DNA of 64,000 nucleotides from Azospirillum formosense (GCF_040500525.1 NZ_CP159402.1:2696396-2760395); one strand, 5' to 3'. Positions 16,485 through 27,437 are shown, counted from the first letter of the stretch. Made by a program: numbers and translations. The notes: generated by a model not told the origin, from the letters alone.

Positions 16485-17309
16485 ATGGCTGATACAGGCA
16501 CGGACCAGGGCAGCTCTTCGGATCTGCGCATGGGCTCCCTCGAAGTTCGGCTGGCCGAAAGCGCCGCCGAGATCGATTGGGCGCAGGCGTTGCGCTACCG
16601 CGTCTTCTACGAAGAGATGTCGGCGGTGCCGTCGCCGGACATGGCCGCGCGCCATCGCGACTTCGACGATTTCGACACCATCTGCGACCATCTGCTGGTC
16701 ATCGACCACGCCCGCGGCGACGGCCCGGAATCCGTGGTCGGCACCTACCGGTTGATCCGCCGCCCGGCGGCGGCCAAGGCCGGGCGCTTCTATTCCAGCG
16801 ACGAATACGACATCGGGCGGCTGGTCAGCTATCCGGGGGAAATCCTGGAGCTGGGGCGGTCCTGCGTCGATGCGGCCTACCGCACGCGCGGCAGCAGCAT
16901 GCAGCTGCTGTGGCGGGGCATCGCGGCCTATGTCTTCCACCACGACATCGCGGTGATGTTCGGCTGCGCCAGCCTGCCGGGCACCGACCCGGTGGCGATG
17001 GCCGAGCCGCTCGCCTACCTGCACCACTTCCATCTGGCCCCGGAGGAGCTGCGCCCGGTGGCGCTGCCGGAACGCTATGTCGGCATGGACCTGATGCCCC
17101 GCGACCGGATCGACCCCAAGCGCGCGCTGTCCGTTCTGCCGCCGCTGATCAAGGGCTATCTGCGGCTGGGCGGCTTCATCGGCGACGGCGCGGTGATCGA
17201 TCACCAGTTCAACACCACCGATGTGTCGATCGTGGTGAAGACCGACCTGATCACCAACAAGTACTCCAAGCATTACGAGCGGCGCAGCCGCGACGCCCAG
17301 ATCGCGTGA
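16485..17309 (+). CDS. olsB: L-ornithine N(alpha)-acyltransferase (GNAT, lyso-ornithine lipid synthesis)
   Basis: OlsB transfers a 3-hydroxyacyl group from ACP to ornithine, giving lyso-ornithine lipid. The 274-residue product has the family's segments ALRYRVFYEEM, DDFDTICDHLLVID, VVGTYRLIR, FYSSDEYDIG, ILELGRSCVDAAYRTRGSSMQLLWRGIAAYV and MFGCASLPGT. The ATG at 16485 starts MADTGTDQG; a Met 16 codons further (MGSLEV) is possible. olsA follows after 28 bp, so both steps of ornithine-lipid synthesis are co-transcribed. Confidence 0.92.
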   Translation: MADTGTDQGSSSDLRMGSLEVRLAESAAEIDWAQALRYRVFYEEMSAVPSPDMAARHRDFDDFDTICDHLLVIDHARGDGPESVVGTYRLIRRPAAAKAGRFYSSDEYDIGRLVSYPGEILELGRSCVDAAYRTRGSSMQLLWRGIAAYVFHHDIAVMFGCASLPGTDPVAMAEPLAYLHHFHLAPEELRPVALPERYVGMDLMPRDRIDPKRALSVLPPLIKGYLRLGGFIGDGAVIDHQFNTTDVSIVVKTDLITNKYSKHYERRSRDAQIA

Positions 17310-17337
17310 TTTGCGACGGCATCAGGAGACGGGTGGC

Positions 17338-18171
17338 ATGACGGCGGTGGATGCAACCGGTGCGCGCGCCCTGGGATCGCCGGTGCGCGGCGGCCTGCGC
17401 CTGGCGGTATATCTGCTGTGGACGCTGCTGCTGATCCCGGCGCAGGCGCTGGCCGTCGCGTTGCGCTCGCCGCTGCGCCACCGCATCCCGCAATTCTACC
17501 ACCGGGTCTGCGCCGCCATCCTGGGCATCGGCGTCGTGGTGCGCGGCGAACGCGCCACGGACGGGCCGGTGCTGTTCGTTTCCAACCATTCCTCCTACCT
17601 CGACATCACGGTGCTGGGGTCGGTCATTCCGGGCTCCTTCGTGGCGAAGAGCGAGGTTGCCGGCTGGCCCTTCTTCGGGGTGCTGGCGAAGCTCCAGCAG
17701 ACCGTCTTCGTCGAGCGCAAGGCCCGCTCCGGGGTGGAGAAGCAGCGCGACGAGCTGGGCGCCCGGCTGGACGCCGGCGACAGCCTGATCCTGTTCCCCG
17801 AAGGCACCTCCAGCGACGGCAACCGCACGCTCCCCTTCAAGACGGCGCTGTTCGCGGTGGCCGCCCGCCGCATCGGGGACCGGCCGCTGACCGTCCAGCC
17901 GGTCAGCATCGCGCCGACGCGGCTGGACGGCATCCCGATGGGGATCGCCTTCCGTCCCTGTTACGCGTGGTACGGCGACATGGATCTCGCCCCCCATCTG
18001 TGGACCGTCTTCACGCTGGGCCGCATGACGGTGGAGGTGGAGTTCCATCCCCCCGTGACCATCGATGGCTTCTCCAGCCGCAAGGCCCTCGCCGACCATT
18101 GCCAGCGCGCCGTGGCGCGGGGCGTGGAGCGCGCGGTGTCCGGAAAGCCGTTGCCCGCCGCAACAGCGTGA
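17338..18171 (+). CDS. olsA: Lyso-ornithine lipid O-acyltransferase (PlsC family)
   Basis: OlsA acylates lyso-ornithine lipid to ornithine lipid at the inner membrane. The 277-residue protein has an N-terminal hydrophobic helix (LAVYLLWTLLLIPAQALAVAL), the acyltransferase box NHSSYLD (HX4D), the substrate motif FPEGTSS around residue 155 and the IAPTRLDG region. It is more similar in layout to PlsC, but the pairing with olsB supports the OlsA role. CAGGAGA at 17323-17329 sets the ATG at 17338. Confidence 0.88.
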   Translation: MTAVDATGARALGSPVRGGLRLAVYLLWTLLLIPAQALAVALRSPLRHRIPQFYHRVCAAILGIGVVVRGERATDGPVLFVSNHSSYLDITVLGSVIPGSFVAKSEVAGWPFFGVLAKLQQTVFVERKARSGVEKQRDELGARLDAGDSLILFPEGTSSDGNRTLPFKTALFAVAARRIGDRPLTVQPVSIAPTRLDGIPMGIAFRPCYAWYGDMDLAPHLWTVFTLGRMTVEVEFHPPVTIDGFSSRKALADHCQRAVARGVERAVSGKPLPAATA

Positions 18172-18234
18172 CGGAAACTTTCCACACCGCGAAATAAACG
18201 GGCCGCGAAATGATTGGTCGGCGCGCGGGCACGA

Positions 18235-18265
18235 TTGACTCGTTTTCCCGCACTCGTGCTACCAT
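18235..18265 (+). promoter_or_regulatory. Putative promoter of the miaB-phoH-ybeY-corC operon
   Basis: TTGACT (18235-18240) and TACCAT (18260-18265), spacing 19 bp, lie 170 bp before the miaB start and upstream of a terminator-like hairpin at 18312-18348. Confidence 0.4.
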
Positions 18266-18311
18266 ATCGGCAGGGTGCGATGCCGCGACGCGGCGGGTCG
18301 CGCGCCGGATT

Positions 18312-18348
18312 GCGCCGCCTGGCCGGTGCCGTCCAGGCGCGCGTTTTT
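18312..18348 (+). terminator. Terminator-like hairpin in the miaB leader (possible attenuator or small RNA end)
   Basis: Arms GCGCCGCCTGG (18312-18322) and CCAGGCGCGC (18333-18342) pair over 10 bp with one bulged C, loop of 10 nt, followed by GTTTTTG. Because a promoter-like pair lies 50 bp upstream and miaB starts 85 bp downstream, it can end either a small leader RNA or a premature miaB transcript. Confidence 0.5.
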
Positions 18349-18432
18349 GCATTTGTCGAGATCACGGTCGGCCAAGATACGGTCGGCCAGGATCGCGGCT
18401 GGTCGGATCGTTCAGCGCTGTGGAAGGGATCG

Positions 18433-19817
<1,385 letters not shown>

Positions 19818-19821
<4 letters not shown>

Positions 19822-20930
19822 ACGGCTTGCCCGATCAGCGCCCTGACCAGCGCTCCGATCAACGCCCAGATCAACGGATTGATCTGAACTTCGACGACAA
19901 CCGGCTGTTGCCGATGCTGTACGGGGAGCATGACCGCCACCTCGCCCGCATTGAGAACCAGCTGGGCGTTTCCCTGATCTCCCGCGGCAACACGCTGACC
20001 ATCGCCGGCCCGGCGGAATCGTCGGAAGCCGCCCGTTCGGCCATCGACGCCCTCTACGAGCGCCTGAAGCGCGGCATGACCGTCGGCACCGGCGAGGTGG
20101 ACGCCGCCGTCCGCATGGCGACCGGCGTCGGCGGCGCGGTGCGCGACCAGAATCTGGCGACGCTCAGCCGGGGCGAGGTTGCGGTGCGCACCCGCCGCAA
20201 GGGCGCCATCACCCCGCGCTCCCCCATGCAGGCGGCCTATCTGCAGGCGCTGGCGGAAAGCGAGATGGTCTTCGGCCTCGGCCCCGCCGGCACCGGCAAG
20301 ACCTACCTCGCCGTGGCCCAGGCGGTGGCGCTGCTGACCACCGGCCAGGTGGACCGCATCATCCTGTCGCGCCCCGCCGTCGAGGCGGGGGAGCGGCTGG
20401 GCTTCCTGCCCGGCGACCTCAAGGAGAAGGTGGATCCTTATCTGCGCCCGCTCTACGACGCGCTGCACGACATGCTGCCGGCGGAGCAGGTGAAGAAGCG
20501 GCTGGAGTCCGGCGAGATCGAGATCGCGCCGCTCGCCTTCATGCGCGGCCGCACGCTCGCCAACGCCTTCGTCATCCTGGACGAGGCGCAGAACACCACG
20601 CCGATGCAGATGAAGATGTTCCTCACCCGCCTGGGCGAGGGGGGCCGCATGGCGGTCACCGGCGACATCTCCCAGACCGACCTGCCGGCCGGCGCCAAGT
20701 CCGGCCTGCGCGAGGCGCTGGACATCCTGGAAGGGGTGGAGGGCATCCGCTTCGTCCAATTCACCGCCGCCGACGTGGTGCGCCACCCGCTGGTCGCCCG
20801 CATCATCCGCGCCTATGACCGTGCCGAGGGCGCCCGCGCCGAGAACGACCGGGCCGCGGAGGACCGTGCCCGGGGCACCCGCGCCGACGGCCGGCGCCGG
20901 CCGGCCCCGGACGGGGAGGGAACACCGTGA
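19818..20930 (+). CDS. PhoH family ATPase (PhoH-like)
   Basis: The 370-residue cytoplasmic P-loop protein has Walker [22 protein letters not shown] (about residues 153-173), Walker [24 protein letters not shown] and sensor GDISQTDLP. PhoH-like proteins next to ybeY are linked to RNA/ribosome metabolism in many bacteria. TTG 19818 overlaps the miaB stop. The first 20 residues are four PDQR/SDQR-like repeats ahead of the conserved [24 protein letters not shown], so this N-terminus is an unusual addition. The C-terminal tail is Arg/Ala/Glu-rich. Confidence 0.93.
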
Positions 20931-21460
20931 TGGCCGTCGACGTCGTCGTTTCACGTGAAGCGGGCGAGTGGGCGGACAACGCCGAATGGCTGTGCGAACA
21001 GGCGGCGCTGGCTGCGCTCTCCGTCACCTACGACGAGGATGAGGGGCCGGCGGAGCTGTCCGTCGTGCTGGCCGACGACGCGCTGGTGCACCGCCTGAAC
21101 CGCGAATACCGTGGCAAGGACAAGCCGACCAACGTCCTGTCCTTCGCCCTGACCGAGGCGGAGGAGCCCGAACTGGGCGAGGACGCGCCGGTCATGCTGG
21201 GCGACGTGATCCTGGCCTGGGAGACCGTCGCCCGTGAAGCCGCCGAGCAGGGTAAAACCCCTTCGGACCATATGACCCACCTTGTGGTGCATGGCGTTCT
21301 TCATTTGCTCGGGTATGATCACGAGACGGATGACGAGGCCGAGGAGATGGAGCAGCTCGAAACCGATGTGCTCGCGACCCTCGGAATCGCCGATCCGTAC
21401 GCCGCCACGCGCTCTCCGCCCGGAGAGCCGAACCTGGACGAACAACCACCGGACCGATGA
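20930..21460 (+). CDS. ybeY: Endoribonuclease/rRNA maturation factor YbeY
   Basis: YbeY is a zinc-dependent factor for 16S rRNA 3' processing and ribosome quality control. The 176-residue product has the metal-binding signature HLVVHGVLHLLGYDHE (H3-type motif) and the substrate segment LNREYRGKDKPTNVLSFAL. The ATG at 20930 and a GTG at 20927 that overlaps the phoH stop are both possible; GGGGAGGG at 20913-20920 suits either. It overlaps corC by 4 bp (ATGA). Confidence 0.95.
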   Translation: MAVDVVVSREAGEWADNAEWLCEQAALAALSVTYDEDEGPAELSVVLADDALVHRLNREYRGKDKPTNVLSFALTEAEEPELGEDAPVMLGDVILAWETVAREAAEQGKTPSDHMTHLVVHGVLHLLGYDHETDDEAEEMEQLETDVLATLGIADPYAATRSPPGEPNLDEQPPDR

Positions 21461-22374
21461 GCGAGATTTCCGACAGTCGAACGCCCCGTGAAGACGGGGC
21501 CGACGATCAACAATCCTTGGGCCACCTGTTTCGCGGGTGGATGAGGACCGTTCTGGGGGGGCGCGACGATGCCACCCTGCGCGCCACGATCGAGGACCTG
21601 ATCGAGGATCAGGACAGCGGTGAGGGATCGCTGGGGGCGGGCGAGCGTGCCCTGCTCGCCAACATCCTGAAGCTGCGGGACCGCACCGTCGACGACGTGA
21701 TGGTGCCCCGCGCGGACATCGTGGCGGTGGAGGTGGACACGCCGTTCCCCGCCCTCGTCCAGCGCATGGCGGAGGAAGCGCATTCCCGCCTGCCGGTGTT
21801 CCGTGAAACGCTCGACGACGTCGTCGGCATGGTCCACATCAAGGACGTGCTCGTGGCGATGGCCAGCCGGACGCCGGTCGAACTCAAGGACATCGTGCGC
21901 GATCTCAGCATCGTCGCGCCCAGCATGCCGGTGGTCGACCTTCTGGTCCAGATGCGCCAGAAGCGCCAGCACATGGCGCTGGTGGTCGACGAGTTCGGCG
22001 GCATCGACGGACTCGTCACCATCGAGGATCTGGTCGAGGAGATCGTCGGCGAGATCGAGGACGAGCACGACGAGGAAGCGACTCCCCATTTCGTGGAACG
22101 TCCCGACGGCTCGATCATCGCCGACGCCCGCGTCTCCATCGAGGATTTCGAGGACCGCGTCGGCGCCTTCCTGACCGAGGAGGAGCGCGAGGACATCGAC
22201 ACGCTCGGCGGTCTCGTCGTGTCGCTGGCCGGGCGGGTGCCGGGCAAGGGGGAGATGCTGGTCCATCCCTCCGGGCTGGAGTTCGAGATCGTCGAGGCCG
22301 ATCCACGCCGCATCAAGCGGCTGCGCGTCCGCACCGCCCCCGCCGAGAATTCGGCCCTGGCCGAGGTCGGGTAA
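21457..22374 (+). CDS. CBS/CorC-domain hemolysin-family protein
   Basis: The 305-residue cytoplasmic protein has paired CBS domains at about residues 75-195 (DVMVPRADIVAVEVDTPF; DEFGGIDGLVTIEDLVEEIVGEIEDEHDEE) and a C-terminal CorC_HlyC transporter-associated domain (GRVPGKGEMLVHPSGLEFEIVEADPRRIKRLRVR). It is the soluble CorC/TlyC form, lacking a DUF21 membrane part. Roles in Mg/Co efflux or in the envelope are proposed for the family. It is the last of the tightly overlapped miaB operon, with lnt following as in many alphaproteobacteria. Confidence 0.9.
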   Translation: MSEISDSRTPREDGADDQQSLGHLFRGWMRTVLGGRDDATLRATIEDLIEDQDSGEGSLGAGERALLANILKLRDRTVDDVMVPRADIVAVEVDTPFPALVQRMAEEAHSRLPVFRETLDDVVGMVHIKDVLVAMASRTPVELKDIVRDLSIVAPSMPVVDLLVQMRQKRQHMALVVDEFGGIDGLVTIEDLVEEIVGEIEDEHDEEATPHFVERPDGSIIADARVSIEDFEDRVGAFLTEEEREDIDTLGGLVVSLAGRVPGKGEMLVHPSGLEFEIVEADPRRIKRLRVRTAPAENSALAEVG

Positions 22375-22390
22375 GCCTCCCGGGGTCTTT

Positions 22391-22510
22391 CACCACGAAG
22401 GCACGAAGGACACAAAGACGGCGCAAAGAGGCTCTATCGCATCACCGGCATCACGGCTGGTGCGGGGGCGTCTTTGCGACCCTCTTGGTGTTTTCGTGCC
22501 TTTTTCGTGA
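22391..22510. repeat. Large imperfect inverted repeat between corC and lnt (MITE- or REP-like element)
   Basis: The left arm (22391-22431) begins CACCACGAAGGCACGAAGGA and ends in GCGCAAAGAGG. The reverse complement of the right arm (22469-22510) begins TCACGAAAAAGGCACGAAAA and ends in GTCGCAAAGACG. The arms of about 41 nt are similar but not identical, with a 37-nt loop. It is clearly lower in GC than the flanks. No ORF of its own. Similar CACGAAGGCACGAAGGACAC palindromes recur between genes in many bacteria. Confidence 0.7.
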
Positions 22511-22571
22511 TTCCGTTTCCAGACCGGCCCGTTTCGCCGCACCGGCCCACCCGCTTCCGGAGTTCCTTCCC

Positions 22572-24176
22572 TTGACCGCCACCGACATGACGACCACCCC
22601 GGCCCGGCTGGGCCGCCTGTCCGCGGGCCTGGCCGGGCTGACCGGCTGGCGCCGGCTGCTGGCGGCGGCGGGGTTCGGCGGGCTGGCGACGCTGGCGCTG
22701 CCGCCGGCCGACGCGGTGCCGCTGCTTCTGATCGCCTTTCCGGGGCTGCTCTGGCTGCTCGACGGGGCGCGGACCAAGCGGCAGGCCTTCGCGGTCGGCT
22801 GGTTCTTCGGCTTCGGCCATCACCTGCTCGGCCTCTACTGGATCAGCGCGGCTCTGTTCACCGACATCGACCGCTTCTGGTGGGCGCTGCCGCTGTCGGC
22901 GGCCGGGCTGCCGATCCTGCTGGCGATGTTCACCGGCTTCGCCACGCTGCTGGCCTGGACGCTGAAGGGACGGGGGCTGGGGCGGGTGTTCCTGTTCGCC
23001 GCCTCCTGGGCGCTGTTCGAATGGCTGCGCGGCCATGTCTTCACCGGCTTCCCGTGGAACCTGATCGGCTATGGCTGGACGGGCGTCCTGCCGGTTCTGC
23101 AGGGCGTCTCGCTGATCGGTGTCTATGGCCTCAGCCTGCTGACCGTGCTGGTGGCGTCGCTGCCGGTGGCGCTTTCCGACCCGGCGGTGCCGCGCCGCCG
23201 CGCCTGGGGGACGTTGGCCGCCGGGCTGGCGCTGTTCGCGGCGCTGGGCGCCTGGGGCGGGCTGCGGCTGGCCGGGGCGTCGGACGCGACGGTTCCGGAC
23301 GTGCGACTGCGGCTCGTCCAGCCGGCCATCGACCAGCGGTTGAAATGGGCGGCGGGCGAGCGGGTGCGCAACGTCCAGCAGCAGATGGAACTCTCCGTCG
23401 CTCCCGCCGCGGATCCCGCAACCGCCGGACCCATCACCCATGTGATCTGGGCGGAGACCGCGGTGCCCCTGTTCCTCGACCAGGACGCCAGCCTGCGCCA
23501 AGCGCTGGGGTCGGTCACCCCGCCGGGCGGGCTGCTCATCACCGGGGTGCCGCGGATGGAGGCCGGGCCGGAAGGCGAGCCGCTCTATTACAACAGCCTG
23601 GCGGCGGTGGACGGCAGTGGGGCGGTGACGGGGCGCTTCGACAAGTTCCACCTCGTGCCCTTCGGCGAGTACATGCCGTTGCGCCGCTGGCTGCCGGTCG
23701 GGGCGATCGCCGGCAACGGGGCGGAGTTCTCCGCCGGGCCGGGACCGGTGTCGCTGGACCTCAAGGGCCTGCCGCCGGTCAGCCCGCTGATCTGCTACGA
23801 GGTCATCTTCCCCGGCGCGGTGCTGCCCGCGTCGCGGGACGGTGCCACCCGGCCGCGCTGGATGCTGAACCTGACCAACGACGCCTGGTACGGCAACACC
23901 GCCGGCCCTCACCAGCACTTCGCCATCGCCCGGACCCGCGCGGTCGAGGAGGGGATGCCGCTGGTCCGCGTCGCCAACACCGGCATCTCCGGCGTCGTGG
24001 ACTCCCACGGCCGCATCACGGCCATGCTTCCGCTTGGTCACAGGGGTGTGGTCGATGCGGCCTTGCCGGAGGCGCTGCCCACCCCCACTCTCTACGGACG
24101 TGTGGGCGACGGCGCGTTTGGGTTGCTTCTTTTGACCTGTTTCGCGGTGGGCCTGCGCGCACGACATCGCGGTTAG
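22572..24176 (+). CDS. lnt: Apolipoprotein N-acyltransferase
   Basis: Lnt adds the third acyl chain to lipoproteins in the inner membrane. The 534-residue protein has an N-terminal set of six or more transmembrane helices (about residues 20-230) and a C-terminal nitrilase (CN_hydrolase) domain. The catalytic triad is visible: Glu295 in WAETAVP, Lys358 in FDKFHLVPFGEY and Cys408 in ICYEVIFPG. TTG 22572 is favoured since GGAG at 22558-22561 is 10 nt before it; ATG 22587 is too far from any pairing site. A last hydrophobic helix (FGLLLLTCFAVGL) closes the protein. Confidence 0.94.
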   Translation: MTATDMTTTPARLGRLSAGLAGLTGWRRLLAAAGFGGLATLALPPADAVPLLLIAFPGLLWLLDGARTKRQAFAVGWFFGFGHHLLGLYWISAALFTDIDRFWWALPLSAAGLPILLAMFTGFATLLAWTLKGRGLGRVFLFAASWALFEWLRGHVFTGFPWNLIGYGWTGVLPVLQGVSLIGVYGLSLLTVLVASLPVALSDPAVPRRRAWGTLAAGLALFAALGAWGGLRLAGASDATVPDVRLRLVQPAIDQRLKWAAGERVRNVQQQMELSVAPAADPATAGPITHVIWAETAVPLFLDQDASLRQALGSVTPPGGLLITGVPRMEAGPEGEPLYYNSLAAVDGSGAVTGRFDKFHLVPFGEYMPLRRWLPVGAIAGNGAEFSAGPGPVSLDLKGLPPVSPLICYEVIFPGAVLPASRDGATRPRWMLNLTNDAWYGNTAGPHQHFAIARTRAVEEGMPLVRVANTGISGVVDSHGRITAMLPLGHRGVVDAALPEALPTPTLYGRVGDGAFGLLLLTCFAVGLRARHRG

Positions 24177-24228
24177 CGCAACCGAGACTCTTTTTTCAAT
24201 CACGCGCATCGGGAGCGCTCGGGTGCCC

Positions 24229-24258
24229 TTGACTGCATACATGGATATGTCGTATCAA
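24229..24258 (+). promoter_or_regulatory. Promoter of the XRE regulator gene
   Basis: TTGACT (24229-24234) and TATCAA (24253-24258), 18-bp spacing, in an AT-rich stretch 32 bp before the ATG at 24290. The ATACATGGATATGT segment between the hexamers could be an operator for autoregulation. Confidence 0.45.
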
Positions 24259-24289
24259 GGTTGCACAACTGTTTCAGGGAATTAGAGCA

Positions 24290-24778
24290 ATGCCAGCAAC
24301 AGAAACGCGGGGCCGCCGGGCCGCTGCCGGTCGCCCCAAGACGGGCAAGCCGAACCCGATCGACGTTCACGTCGGCTCCCGCGTCCGGTTGCGCCGGACC
24401 CTTCTGGGAATGAGCCAGGAGAAGCTGGGGGAGGCCATCGGCCTGACCTTCCAGCAAGTGCAGAAGTACGAACGCGGCGCCAACCGCATCGGCGCCTCGC
24501 GCCTGTTCGACCTCAGCCGCGTCCTGGACGTGCCGGTGTCCTTCTTCTTCGACGACATGCCGGCGGAAGCCGCCGCGGCCCCGGTTGACGACGACGAGGC
24601 CGGCGGCGCCGGTTTCGAGGAGCGTTCGGGCGGCTACGAGCCGGACCCGATGGCCAAGCGCGAGACGCTGGAGCTGGTGCGCGCCTACTACCGCATCAAC
24701 GACCCGTCGGTGCGCAAGCGCCTGTTCGAGCTGACCAAGGCCGTCGCCAATTCCGGCATGGTCGAAGCGGCCGAATAA
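24290..24778 (+). CDS. XRE/HTH-type transcriptional regulator
   Basis: The 162-residue protein has an N-terminal Cro/C1-type helix-turn-helix: VGSRVRLRRTLLGMSQEKLGEAIGLTFQQVQKYERGANRIGASRLFDLSRVLDVPVSFFFDDM, residues about 28-90. A C-terminal helical region (RETLELVRAYYRINDPSVRKRLFELTKAVAN) is shared with alphaproteobacterial regulators of the PraR/SinR-like type, which act in quorum sensing or biofilm control in rhizobia. The target here is unknown. It is monocistronic, with a terminator at 24834. Confidence 0.9.
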   Translation: MPATETRGRRAAAGRPKTGKPNPIDVHVGSRVRLRRTLLGMSQEKLGEAIGLTFQQVQKYERGANRIGASRLFDLSRVLDVPVSFFFDDMPAEAAAAPVDDDEAGGAGFEERSGGYEPDPMAKRETLELVRAYYRINDPSVRKRLFELTKAVANSGMVEAAE

Positions 24779-24833
24779 AGGGTTCGAAAGCCCGAGCCGA
24801 ACAACCGGAAGCAATCCGGACGGCAGGACGATT

Positions 24834-24875
24834 GGGGAACGCGGCCCTCCGGCCCGTTCCCCGATGTCATTTTTA
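24834..24875 (+). terminator. Intrinsic terminator after the XRE regulator gene
   Basis: GGGGAACG (24834-24841) pairs with CGTTCCCC (24855-24862); the inner GGCC/GGCC can pair too. A T-tract (ATTTTTAA) follows 8 nt later, so it is slightly atypical. Confidence 0.55.
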
Positions 24876-24966
24876 AGGGGAATTTCTACCCGCCTCCTCC
24901 AACCGCGGGGAGATCGCTTGACCTGGAACGCAAACCTTGTCACATACGGCAAACGACTGGCTTTCC

Positions 24967-25015
24967 GTGGGTGCTGCGCCGGTCTCCCAAAAATCTTCTG
25001 TTGAATAGCACCCGC
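24967..25015 (+). promoter_or_regulatory. Stem-loop in the metK leader (unassigned RNA element)
   Basis: GTGGGTGCT (24967-24975) pairs with AGCACCCGC (25007-25015) over 9 bp including one G-U pair. The enclosed 31-nt loop contains an A-tract. It ends 18 nt before the GTG start of metK. I could not match it to SAM-II, SAM/SAH or other SAM riboswitch signatures by eye. Confidence 0.4.
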
Positions 25016-25033
25016 CCATTGCCGAGGTTCGTC

Positions 25034-26203
<1,170 letters not shown>

Positions 26204-26240
26204 GAGCGGCTTCTTCCAAGACCGGACCCGTTCGTCCGGG

Positions 26241-26276
26241 ACGCAGGGGCCGTACGGCCCCTGCGTTCGTTTTGGG
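26241..26276 (+). terminator. Perfect-palindrome intrinsic terminator after metK
   Basis: A 26-bp perfect palindrome (26241-26266) has half-site ACGCAGGGGCCGT and its exact complement, followed by TCGTTTTG. It lies 38 bp after the metK stop and 24 bp before trmB, so trmB expression needs either read-through or its own promoter. Confidence 0.75.
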
Positions 26277-26290
26277 ACCATGCTGTCACG

Positions 26291-27001
26291 ATGACCGACT
26301 CCTTCCTGGACTCGTCCAAGAGGCTCTATGGGCGGCGCAAGGGGCGCCCGCTCCGCAAGCGCAAGACCGAGCTGCTCGATGGGCTCCTGCCGTCGCTGGA
26401 AATCCCGGTGCCGCAGCCGGGCGACCGCGTCGATCCCCACGCCCTGTTCGCCGCCCCCATGCGCGACATCTGGCTGGAGGTCGGCTTCGGCAGCGGCCAC
26501 CATATGGCGTGGCAGGCGGCGAACAACCGCGACGTGGGCGTGATCGGCGCCGAACCCTTCATCAACGGCGTCGCCGGCCTGCTCAAGCTCGTCGACGACG
26601 AGAAGGTCCAGGACAACGTCCGGATCCTGCCGGACGACGCCCGCCCGCTGCTCGACGCGCTGCCGGACGCCTCCATCGGGCGCGCCTTCGTGCTGTTCGC
26701 CGATCCCTGGCCGAAGAAACGCCATTGGGAACGCCGCTTCATCGGCCCGGACAATCTGCCGCGCCTCGCCCGCGTTCTGAAGGACGGGGCGGAACTGCGT
26801 CTGGCCAGCGACGACATGGGGCTGGTGCGCTGGATGCTGGAGCACACGGTCCGCCACCCCGACTTCGAATGGACCGCCCGCGGCCCGTCCGACTGGCGCC
26901 GCCGCACGGCGGACTGGCCGCCCACCCGCTACGAGGAGAAGGCCATCGAGGCCGGGCGCAAGCCGGTCTTCATGCGCTTCATCCGCAAGGCGCGGGGGTA
27001 G
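26291..27001 (+). CDS. trmB: tRNA (guanine-N7-)-methyltransferase
   Basis: TrmB methylates G46 of tRNA with SAM. The 236-residue protein has the SAM-binding strand IWLEVGFGSGHHMAWQA, the acidic segment GVIGAEPF and the signature FADPWPKKRHWERRF, then TRYEEKAIEAGRKPVF near the C-terminus. An N-terminal basic stretch (RLYGRRKGRPLRKRK) is normal for alphaproteobacterial members. The C-terminal codons overlap the convergent small monooxygenase-like gene by 23 bp. Confidence 0.95.
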   Translation: MTDSFLDSSKRLYGRRKGRPLRKRKTELLDGLLPSLEIPVPQPGDRVDPHALFAAPMRDIWLEVGFGSGHHMAWQAANNRDVGVIGAEPFINGVAGLLKLVDDEKVQDNVRILPDDARPLLDALPDASIGRAFVLFADPWPKKRHWERRFIGPDNLPRLARVLKDGAELRLASDDMGLVRWMLEHTVRHPDFEWTARGPSDWRRRTADWPPTRYEEKAIEAGRKPVFMRFIRKARG

Positions 27002-27293
27002 ACGCCACCGGCTCGCCGTAATGCTCCACCACCGGGAACGGGTCGTAGAAACGGTGGAGCAGTGCCTTCCAGCGGGCGTAGCGGTCGGATCCCCGGAAGC
27101 CTTCGGTGTGGTCCTCCAGCCGCTCCCAGCGGACGAGCAGAAGGTAGCGGTCCGGCGCCTCCAGGCAGGGCCGCACCTCCAGCCCGAGGAAGCCCGGAGT
27201 CGCGACGATCAGGGGCTGCGCCTCAACCATCGCCCGTTCGAAGGCCGTGCCCAGGCCGGGCCTGACGGTCAGGAGAGCGGTTTCAAGGATCAC
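26979..27293 (-). CDS. Antibiotic biosynthesis monooxygenase (ABM) domain protein
   Basis: The 104-residue protein matches the ABM dimeric alpha/beta-barrel family: ILETALLTVRPGLGTAFERAM, then TPGFLGLEVRPCLEAPDRYLLLVRWERLEDHTEGFRGSDRYARWKALLHRFYDPFPVVEHY. These small proteins can be quinol monooxygenases or haem-degrading enzymes; the substrate is unknown. The start is probably GTG 27293. It overlaps the end of trmB tail to tail by 23 bp, so the two transcripts would be mutually antisense at their ends. Confidence 0.8.
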   Translation of the reverse strand: MILETALLTVRPGLGTAFERAMVEAQPLIVATPGFLGLEVRPCLEAPDRYLLLVRWERLEDHTEGFRGSDRYARWKALLHRFYDPFPVVEHYGEPVASTPAPCG

Positions 27294-27409
27294 GGCGGCC
27301 TCCGTTCCGAGGGTGTTTTCCGGGAGGCACGGCGGCCGCCGAGGGCTTGACGATACCCCGGCCAAAGCCCTCCACCAAGGCCTGGGCATAGGACTTTGCG
27401 GAAAAGCGC

Positions 27410-27437
27410 TTGCGGCCTGCTCCGGAATGTCTATATT
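27410..27437 (+). promoter_or_regulatory. Promoter of the rimP-nusA-infB operon
   Basis: TTGCGG (27410-27415) and TATATT (27432-27437) with 16-bp spacing lie 160 bp before the rimP ATG. Transcription would begin near 27444 and pass through a hairpin and an intrinsic terminator before rimP. Confidence 0.55.

Noticed and set aside
24779..24800. T-arm-like GGTTCGAAAGCCC suggesting a tRNA
   Set aside because: No acceptor stem, anticodon arm or CCA context can be folded around it.
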